A stretch of DNA of 21,306 nt from CAYSPO01 sp964432945 (GTDB taxonomy: Bacteria; Bacillota; Clostridia; Tissierellales; Peptoniphilaceae). The notes under the pieces are model-generated. The model had not been told where the DNA came from, did not search any database, and was given only the letters and a program-made list of their open reading frames with translations. Below, piece by piece: positions 16,378 to 21,306 of this stretch. The position numbers and the translations under genes are program-made. The DNA is taken from positions 1 through 21,306 of the forward strand of contig CAYSPO010000020.1 in NCBI GenBank assembly GCA_964432945.1, written 5' to 3'. Each line of letters begins with the position of its first letter. Positions within the stretch are counted from its first letter, which is position 1.

Positions 16378-16586
16378 TATATCTCTTCTCCTAAAATATC
16401 ATCCTCGAGTGAAATTATATTTAGCTTCTCTTCTTCTAAAATATCATTTAAAGCCTTATGAATTTTAATTCCCCTAGTATAAAGTTTAATGGACTCATCT
16501 AAGTCAATTTCTGTACTATTGAGATTATTAACTATATTCTTTAACTCTTCTAAATACTTTTCATATTCCTTAAGTTCAATTTTCAT
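16377..16586 (-). CDS. xseB: Exodeoxyribonuclease VII small subunit
   Basis: XseB is the small subunit of exonuclease VII, which degrades single-stranded DNA from both ends; several copies wrap one XseA. The 69-residue protein is all helical in appearance, with the typical YEKYLEELKNIVNNLNSTEIDLDESIKLYTRGIK pattern reading from residue 7 and an acidic end. The open frame reaches an ATG-type codon at 16613, but the ATG at 16586 is preceded by GAGGAAGGTGG and begins MKIELKEYEKYLEEL, like family members. That start overlaps xseA by 11 nt, supporting coupled synthesis with the large subunit. The identification rests on the helix pattern and on the position after xseA. Confidence 0.93.
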   Translation of the reverse strand: MKIELKEYEKYLEELKNIVNNLNSTEIDLDESIKLYTRGIKIHKALNDILEEEKLNIISLEDDILGEEI

Positions 16587-17784
16587 AATCCACCTTCCTC
16601 TCAACTTTAACATCTAATTTTCCATCAAAAAGCTCTACTTCAAGATCATCATTCAAATCAACATCTTTAATAGAGGTAATTACATCTTTGTTTAATCGAA
16701 TTATAGAATATCCCATCTCTAATATTTTACCCTGGTCATATTTTTCTAACTGACTTTTCAGCTTATCTAGATTTGTAGAAGCACTATCCACCTGTTTATT
16801 CATAAGAGATTTCAATTCTTTATATAAATCATCTAAATCCCTTTGTTTTTTTTCAATAATATCTGATGGATTAAGAAAAGCTAAATGACTTTGCAAAGAT
16901 AAAAGTTCATTTGAAAAAACATCAAATCTTCTATAAATACTATTATTTATAGAGTTTATTTCTCCTTCTAGCTCCATTTTCATTGAGCTTTTATCTAAAG
17001 TAATCATTTCAGCTGCAGCAGTAGGAGTAGCTCCTCTTAAATCAGAAACCATCTCGATTATCGTGTTATCTACCTCGTGTCCTATAGCACTTACAATCGG
17101 AGTACTTGCCATAAAAACTCTATTAGCTAATTCTATGTTATTAAAGCCATGTAGATCTTCAAACGAACCCCCACCTCTTGTAATTAAAATCAAGTCAAGG
17201 TTCATTTCATCTAATCTATCAATTGCCTTTAAGATAGTTTTTATTGAATCTACTCCTTGAACTCTTACAGGACAAAAATAAACATCCAAATATGGATACC
17301 TCCTATTTAAGACTTTAATTACGTCATGCAGGGCAGCACCTTCTTTAGATGTTATCAGTCCAATCTTCGATGGATATTTATTTATTGATTTTTTATATTT
17401 TTGGTCAAATAATCCTAAAGCTTTTAATTCAGATAAAGTTTTTAAGTATTCTTCGTATATTTTTCCTAAGCCTACTTCTGTAACACTCTCAACTCTAATT
17501 TGATATCTACTTTGTCCTGTATATGTAGTTAGATTTCCTTTAACAACGACTTTTTTTCCATCTTCTAGTACTTTAGATATATCTAAAGAATTAAATCTAA
17601 AAACTATACAGCTTATACTATCTTTTCCTTCTTTTAAGTCAAAGAAAAGATTACCTCCAGAATTTTTGAAGTTGGAAACTTCTCCTTCTACTGAAATATT
17701 TTGGAGGTATGAATCTGTCCTGATAACATTTGAAATATAATTACTCAGTTGACCTACTGTAATAACTTGTTTCAATTTATTCAC
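16576..17784 (-). CDS. xseA: Exodeoxyribonuclease VII large subunit
   Basis: XseA is the catalytic subunit of exonuclease VII. The protein has 402 residues. An N-terminal OB fold (about 1-100) with VGQLSNYI and VEGEVSNFK binds single-stranded DNA. The catalytic domain holds GLITSKEGAALHDVIKVL, then RGGGSFEDLHGFN with the probable metal-binding acidic residues, AIGHEVDNTI and DLRGATPTAAAEM. A coiled-coil region (about 265-345) that carries the XseB copies follows, then a small C-terminal domain. The start codon is a GTG at 17784 that overlaps nusB by 8 nt, with only a weak AGG upstream, so initiation is probably coupled to nusB translation. B. subtilis has folD between nusB and xseA; here it is missing. 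Confidence 0.95.
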   Translation of the reverse strand: MNKLKQVITVGQLSNYISNVIRTDSYLQNISVEGEVSNFKNSGGNLFFDLKEGKDSISCIVFRFNSLDISKVLEDGKKVVVKGNLTTYTGQSRYQIRVESVTEVGLGKIYEEYLKTLSELKALGLFDQKYKKSINKYPSKIGLITSKEGAALHDVIKVLNRRYPYLDVYFCPVRVQGVDSIKTILKAIDRLDEMNLDLILITRGGGSFEDLHGFNNIELANRVFMASTPIVSAIGHEVDNTIIEMVSDLRGATPTAAAEMITLDKSSMKMELEGEINSINNSIYRRFDVFSNELLSLQSHLAFLNPSDIIEKKQRDLDDLYKELKSLMNKQVDSASTNLDKLKSQLEKYDQGKILEMGYSIIRLNKDVITSIKDVDLNDDLEVELFDGKLDVKVERKVDYEN

Positions 17785-18181
17785 CTAAAGACCTATAGTA
17801 AGTTCCCAATAAACCATTTATAAATTTAAAAGAATCATCTGTAGAAAATCTTTTAGCCATATCAACTGCTTCATTTATTGCAACGGATTTAGGTACTTCT
17901 TTAATATTATCTATTTCATTTATAGCAACCCTAAGAATGGATAGGTCTACTTTAGGTATTCTCTCTCTTTTCCAGCCTTGAAGGTGTGTATCTATTTTTT
18001 CATCAATATCGTCTTTTTTTTCTAATAAAACGGAAATAGAGGACTTAATAAATCTTATGTCATCTTTATTAAGTTCCTCTAGATCTAAGTAATTATCAAT
18101 TCCTTCAATAGTATAATTATTATTAATTTCCATTTGATAAACAAACTGCATAATTACTTCTCTTGCTACTTTTCTGCTCAT
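17777..18181 (-). CDS. nusB: Transcription antitermination factor NusB
   Basis: NusB pairs with ribosomal protein S10 on boxA RNA to keep RNA polymerase transcribing through rRNA operons. The protein has 134 residues, the usual size. It begins SRKVAREVIMQFVYQMEIN, contains the middle W-x-x-x-R-I-P-K-V-D-L-S-I-L-R segment (from about residue 68), and ends with SFKFINGLLGTYYRSL, all family hallmarks. The ATG at 18181 has AGGAG five nt upstream and follows the Asp23 gene by 10 nt. The efp, Asp23, nusB order is widespread in Firmicutes. Confidence 0.95.
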   Translation of the reverse strand: MSRKVAREVIMQFVYQMEINNNYTIEGIDNYLDLEELNKDDIRFIKSSISVLLEKKDDIDEKIDTHLQGWKRERIPKVDLSILRVAINEIDNIKEVPKSVAINEAVDMAKRFSTDDSFKFINGLLGTYYRSLGE

Positions 18182-18191
18182 ATATCTCCTA

Positions 18192-18518
18192 TTAAACTAG
18201 GTCTATTATATCTATATTAATTTCTTTGACATTTAGTCCCGTCATTTCGTTAATTTCTTTAGATATGTTATTTTGGATTTTTTCTGCAACTTCCGGTATT
18301 TCATAGTTCATTTTAATTAAAACACCTAAATTAATGTAAAGATCTTTGTTAATCATTTCCATATTGATTCCGCTATTATCATTAACGATAAAATCTTCTT
18401 TATTTACTGAGTGTCTAAAACCTTGTACACTATCAACACCTTCTATATCAAGGGCAGCTAAGCCGATGATATTCAATATTACATCTTTCGATACTTTTAC
18501 TACACCTTTGTTATTCAT
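18192..18518 (-). CDS. Asp23/Gls24 family envelope stress response protein (YqhY-like)
   Basis: This 108-residue protein belongs to the Asp23 (DUF322) family. In B. subtilis the equivalent next to nusB is YqhY, whose loss affects acetyl-CoA carboxylase control; other members are envelope-stress proteins. It shows the family pattern GVVKVSKDVILNIIGLAALDIEGVDSV at the N-terminus, then a beta-rich middle ending YINLGVLIKMNYEIPEVAEKIQ. A last helix and strand, IKEINIDI-like, close it. The frame extends to 18554, but the ATG at 18518 has AAAGGAG five nt upstream. The longer start would overlap efp and lacks a site. There is no signal peptide or membrane segment. Its role here is inferred from family and neighbours. 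Confidence 0.9.
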   Translation of the reverse strand: MNNKGVVKVSKDVILNIIGLAALDIEGVDSVQGFRHSVNKEDFIVNDNSGINMEMINKDLYINLGVLIKMNYEIPEVAEKIQNNISKEINEMTGLNVKEINIDIIDLV

Positions 18519-18528
18519 TTTAGCTCCT

Positions 18529-19086
18529 TTACACTCTTGATTGGTATTCACCATTTCTAGTGTCTACCTTAACAACATCTCCTGTTTCAACAAATAAAGG
18601 TACTTGAATATCTGCACCTGTTTCTAATTTAGCATTTTTTGTAGCACCTGTTGCAGTGTCTCCTTTAATTCCTGGTTCAGTTTCTATAATTTCAAGCTCA
18701 ACAAAATTTGGAGCTTCAACACTGAAAGGTTTGTCTTGGTAGAATTTAATAGTTGCATTTTCATTATCTTTTAGGTACATTAAAGCATTCTCACAAAGCT
18801 CACGGCTCATTGGAAGCTGTTCGTAAGTTTCATTATCCATGAAATAGTAAAGCTCTCCATCGTTATATAGATATTGCATTTCTTTTGTTTGAATTCTTGC
18901 ACTTGGATATTTTTCATTTGGATTGAAAGTTGTATCTTTAGCAGCACCTGAAAGAACTGATCTTATTTTTGCTCTTACGAATGCTGCACCTTTACCTGGT
19001 TTAACGTGTTGAAAATCTATAATTTCATATACATCTCCATCCATTTCAAATGTAGTACCTTTTCTAAAGTCGTTTGGTGATAACAT
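18529..19086 (-). CDS. efp: Translation elongation factor P
   Basis: EF-P enters the ribosomal E site and helps form peptide bonds at consecutive prolines. The protein has 185 residues, the standard length, with three beta-barrel domains. The first (1-63) carries the loop HVKPGKGAAFV with Lys32 at its tip. This is the residue that Firmicutes such as B. subtilis modify with 5-aminopentanol. The typical FNPNEKYPSARIQTKEMQYLY joins domain 2, and the C-terminal ETGADIQVPLFVETGDVVKVDTRNGEYQSRV-like end closes domain 3. The ATG at 19086 has a full AGGAGG. No gene resembling the known Lys32-modifying enzymes is in the window. The gene sits between hisS and the Asp23 gene with small gaps, so it is probably co-transcribed with both. 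Confidence 0.97.
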   Translation of the reverse strand: MLSPNDFRKGTTFEMDGDVYEIIDFQHVKPGKGAAFVRAKIRSVLSGAAKDTTFNPNEKYPSARIQTKEMQYLYNDGELYYFMDNETYEQLPMSRELCENALMYLKDNENATIKFYQDKPFSVEAPNFVELEIIETEPGIKGDTATGATKNAKLETGADIQVPLFVETGDVVKVDTRNGEYQSRV

Positions 19087-19095
19087 AGTTGCCTC

Positions 19096-20406
19096 CTAAT
19101 AATTTTTAATTAAATTTATAGCATCTTTTAAATCTATAACATTTTGTTCGCCAGTTTTCATATTCTTTAAAGAGAATTTTTTCTCTTCATACTCTTCTTC
19201 ACCAGCTACGATAACAAACTTTATTTGCTGTTTATCAGCATAATTGAAAATCTTTTTGAATTTAGCTTTTTCAAAATATATTTGAGCTTTTATCTTATTA
19301 TCTCTCAATTCTTCAAGAATTTCCATAGAAAATTTATTTGTTTTTTTCATTGGAACTATAAGTACGTCGCAGTAATTTTCACTTTCGATGTTAATTAGAC
19401 CTGCTTGTGAAAGTTGGTAGAAAAGCCTTGTAAGACCAATACTCATACCAATTCCAGGTAATTTTTGTTTAGTAAAATTACTTGCTAAATCTTCGTATCT
19501 TCCACCTGAACAAACTGATCCTATTGACTCATATCCCGTAAGGAAGGTTTCAAAGACCATTCCAGTATAGTAATCTAACCCTCTAGTGATACTTAAATTA
19601 ATCTTTAGAGCTTCTTCATCTATACCAAATAAAATCATATACTTATAAACTTCTTTTAATTCCTTAAGACCTAAGATAAATAACTCATCAGATACCTCTA
19701 GTTTATCTAAATAATTAATAATTTCTTCGTTACTACCATTAAAAGAAATAAATTCTATTAATTTATCTAGTTTATCTTCACTAGGAATTTCAACCTTTAG
19801 CATCTCTCTAAATTTATTAGAATCTACTTTATCAATTTTATCTATTACCCTAAGTACTTCAATATAATTAGCTATTTCTAAAGAATTTAGAAAACCATTT
19901 AAAAGTTTTCTGTTATTAATATTGATAACAGCATTGGCTACATTTAATTTTTTAAACACCTGATACATTACTGCAGGAACTTCAGCATCATTTCTAATAT
20001 CAAGGCTATTATTTCCAACTATATCAATATCACATTGATAAAACTCTTTATATCTTCCCTTTTGATTTCTTTCTCCTCTATAAACTTTACCTATATGATA
20101 ACGTCTGAAAGGAAATTCCAATTCATGATAATGTTCTGATACATATCTTGCAAGAGGCACAGTTAAATCAAATCTAAGAGACATATCTCTTGAATCATGG
20201 TCAATATTGTAGATTTGTTTAGTTGTTTCCCCTCCACCTTTTGCCAACAGGATTTCTGTTTTCTCTATAATAGGTGTTTCGATATTTTCAAAGGAATTTT
20301 CTTCAAAAGTATTTCTAATTGTATCTTTTATTTGATTGAACACTAATTGTTCTTTAGGTAAAAGTTCCATAAACCCAGGCAAAATACTAGGTTTAATAAT
20401 TTCCAT
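19096..20406 (-). CDS. hisS: Histidine--tRNA ligase, eukaryote/archaea-like sequence type
   Basis: The enzyme charges tRNA-His with histidine. The 436-residue protein is a class II synthetase. Motif 2 lies around 98-130 (FRRYHIGKVYRGERNQ, then KGRYKEFYQCDIDIVG). The histidine-specific RGLDYYTG (275-282) is followed by CSGGRYEDL and motif 3 GIGMSIGLTRL (318-328). The anticodon-binding domain begins near residue 343 (VLIVPMKK). HisZ lacks such a complete anticodon domain, so this is a true HisRS. The RYKEFYQCDIDI and INNRKLL segments resemble eukaryotic and archaeal HisRS more than the common bacterial RYRQFHQ form. The ATG at 20406 has AAAGGAG upstream and follows the previous stop by 4 nt. 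There is no T-box leader, so control must come from the operon promoter. Confidence 0.95.
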   Translation of the reverse strand: MEIIKPSILPGFMELLPKEQLVFNQIKDTIRNTFEENSFENIETPIIEKTEILLAKGGGETTKQIYNIDHDSRDMSLRFDLTVPLARYVSEHYHELEFPFRRYHIGKVYRGERNQKGRYKEFYQCDIDIVGNNSLDIRNDAEVPAVMYQVFKKLNVANAVININNRKLLNGFLNSLEIANYIEVLRVIDKIDKVDSNKFREMLKVEIPSEDKLDKLIEFISFNGSNEEIINYLDKLEVSDELFILGLKELKEVYKYMILFGIDEEALKINLSITRGLDYYTGMVFETFLTGYESIGSVCSGGRYEDLASNFTKQKLPGIGMSIGLTRLFYQLSQAGLINIESENYCDVLIVPMKKTNKFSMEILEELRDNKIKAQIYFEKAKFKKIFNYADKQQIKFVIVAGEEEYEEKKFSLKNMKTGEQNVIDLKDAINLIKNY

Positions 20407-20410
20407 TATC

Positions 20411-21145
20411 TCACTCCTTTATGGGAATAATACTTCCTATATCTGTAAAACACAAATCTGGAAATATAGGCTCTATTTGATGTTTTTCTAAAATAGCCAC
20501 TAGCATATCTCCATAAGTATAAGTTCTAGGATTACCGGAAAGTAGCATTGTATTCTTCGATATAAGCCCACCAACTCCACCAATAAAACCAGTATTGTAA
20601 CCATCTAGTATAATACCCCCTGGCTCTATTAAACAAGAATTATATCCACTATTCTTCACGGCCTTATGTATTCCCTTATCTTGAGTTATTATTGTATCAT
20701 AATTTAAGTCTAAAGTAGAGCATTTGCTGTAACCTTGTTTTACAAATATATGATTTATTTTGTTGTTTTCAAGCTCCTCTTCTAGTCTAATATCAGTATA
20801 TTTATTATGTATATAGGCTGATCCAACTCTCCCTACATTTAATAGACAATCTTTTGGATATTTTGGTAGAATATCATCGTAACTAGGAATAAGTTCTATA
20901 TCAAAATCTTTTAGTTCCTCTTTATAATACTCATAAACTTCTTTTGCTACCATAAACTTCTTGGAATTTATAGGATGGATACTTAAATCAGGATGATCTG
21001 CCGTATATTTGTCTAAATTAGGGTGATTTTTACTAGTTATCACTTTTATATTGTATTTCTTAAGCAAATCTTTTATGGAATTAGATATTTTATTAGAAAC
21101 GATAAGTCCACAACACTTCTCATCATCAAAGATAAATGGGTTCAT
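20411..21145 (-). CDS. DUF6873-like conserved protein, possible GME fold
   Basis: I recognise this 244-residue protein from its pattern as the clostridial family that I recall as 'DUF6873 family GME fold protein' (the fold of guanidine-group-modifying enzymes). No activity is established. Visible conserved-looking blocks are HPDLSIHPI (51-59), YPKDCLLNVGRVG (96-108), VKQGYSKCSTLDL (135-147), ITQDKGIHKAV (153-163), EPGGIILDGYNTGFIGG (174-190) and LLSGNP. His, Asp and Cys residues in these blocks (His51, Asp53, His57, Cys142, Asp156) could form an active site, but this is not shown. No signal peptide is seen. The frame extends to 21184, but the ATG at 21145 has AAAGGAG five nt upstream. It is the first gene of the long run and lies 4 nt before hisS. 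Confidence 0.72.
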   Translation of the reverse strand: MNPFIFDDEKCCGLIVSNKISNSIKDLLKKYNIKVITSKNHPNLDKYTADHPDLSIHPINSKKFMVAKEVYEYYKEELKDFDIELIPSYDDILPKYPKDCLLNVGRVGSAYIHNKYTDIRLEEELENNKINHIFVKQGYSKCSTLDLNYDTIITQDKGIHKAVKNSGYNSCLIEPGGIILDGYNTGFIGGVGGLISKNTMLLSGNPRTYTYGDMLVAILEKHQIEPIFPDLCFTDIGSIIPIKE

Positions 21146-21231
21146 ATAAACTCCTTTACATAAATTTAATAAATCCCTTGACATAATTATTAATTTCAGT
21201 TATATTTAGTTACAGATTGTTTCACATAAGT
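21146..21231. promoter_or_regulatory. Divergent intergenic region between the long operon and tRNA-Gly
   Basis: These 86 nt separate the first gene of the 21-gene run from the tRNA gene and must hold the promoter for any transcript starting here on the minus strand. A possible minus-strand -10, TATAAC at 21204-21199, overlaps the plus-strand -10 TATATT, but the matching -35 region (ATGTGA, 17 nt upstream) is poor, so I do not claim it firmly. I see no T-box, riboswitch or attenuator, and the leader is too short for one. The ribosome binding site AAAGGAG sits next to the 21145 start. Confidence 0.5.
21178..21206 (+). promoter_or_regulatory. Sigma-A type promoter of the tRNA-Gly gene
   Basis: On the plus strand a perfect TTGACA (21178-21183), a 17-nt spacer and TATATT (21201-21206, 5 of 6 consensus bases) form a near-ideal housekeeping promoter. 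The expected start of transcription is near 21213, about 19 nt before the mature tRNA. It lies in the intergenic region of the divergently transcribed DUF6873-like gene. Confidence 0.82.
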
Positions 21232-21306
21232 GCGGATGTGGCTCAGTGGTAGAGCATCGCCTTGCCAAGGCGAGGGTCGGGAGTTCGAATCTCCTCATCC
21301 GCTCCA
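21232..21306 (+). tRNA. tRNA-Gly (anticodon GCC)
   Basis: The cloverleaf is complete. The acceptor stem is GCGGATG (21232-21238) with CATCCGC (21296-21302), discriminator U and encoded CCA (21304-21306). The D arm is GCTCAGTGGTAGAGC. The anticodon stem TCGCC/GGCGA encloses TTGCCAA with anticodon GCC at 21264-21266, reading GGC and GGU. The T arm GGGAG-TTCGAAT-CTCCT has a single G-U pair. It decodes glycine and is driven by the promoter at 21178-21206. The window ends exactly at the CCA, so any following tRNA genes are unseen. Confidence 0.98.

Noticed and set aside
19096..20406. HisZ (ATP phosphoribosyltransferase regulatory subunit) instead of HisRS
   Set aside because: The protein has all class II motifs, the RGLDYYTG histidine motif and a C-terminal anticodon-binding domain, and no other his biosynthesis gene is nearby.
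20407..21231. T-box riboswitch or attenuator upstream of hisS
   Set aside because: hisS begins 4 nt after the previous gene, and the whole leader of the first gene is under 90 nt, without the conserved T-box sequence or a terminator hairpin.
1..21306. CRISPR arrays, insertion sequences, prophage or toxin-antitoxin genes
   Set aside because: No spaced short repeats, transposase, integrase or terminal inverted repeats were seen, and all genes are recognisable housekeeping types with uniform base composition.

Overview
The window is a piece of an AT-rich bacterial chromosome packed with housekeeping genes. Gene content and order point to a non-sporulating, anaerobic low-GC Firmicute. The IspH-ribosomal S1 fusion, the cmk-plsC-ispH/S1 run and the efp-asp23-nusB-xseAB-ispA-argR-recN run are clostridial. 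The absence of sporulation genes at the expected junctions suggests an anaerobic coccus of the Peptoniphilaceae type (for example Anaerococcus); that genus-level guess is inference from memory of gene content.

Layout: every protein gene (24, the last one cut by the window edge) lies on the minus strand, so the genes are transcribed from the right end to the left. At the far right a tRNA-Gly(GCC) gene lies on the plus strand behind a near-consensus promoter. Divergent from it starts a run of 21 genes (21145 down to 4946) with no gap longer than 10 nt and many 1, 4, 8, 11, 14 or 23 nt overlaps. The order is a DUF6873-like protein, hisS, efp, an Asp23 protein, nusB, xseA, xseB, a short-chain prenyl diphosphate synthase, argR, recN, a Nudix ADP-ribose pyrophosphatase, an M50 membrane protease, scpA, scpB, an rluB-type pseudouridine synthase, a small unknown protein, an mnmM/ytqB methyltransferase, an HI0933-type flavoprotein, cmk, plsC, and an ispH-S1 fusion. 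A perfect 34-nt palindrome with a T-rich tail follows this run (4891-4924). It is the only likely terminator and the only intergenic gap above 50 nt apart from the divergent tRNA region. Beyond it lie miaB, mutS and the first 320 codons of mutL, again overlapping.

The genes cover translation (HisRS, EF-P, NusB, RluB, MnmM, MiaB, S1), DNA repair and chromosome upkeep (XseAB, RecN, ScpAB, MutSL), isoprenoid and phospholipid synthesis (prenyl synthase, IspH, PlsC), nucleotide metabolism (Cmk, Nudix) and regulation (ArgR, Asp23). Several reading frames have an upstream start codon that is probably not used. For mutS, ispH, xseB, the Asp23 gene, scpB and the DUF6873 gene I moved the start to the codon served by a visible Shine-Dalgarno sequence, which also restores family-typical residue numbering in MutS and IspH.

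I found no mobile element, CRISPR array, phage gene or obvious foreign DNA. The least understood genes are the DUF6873-like protein next to hisS and the 120-residue protein ending in a CGGHG tail next to mnmM.
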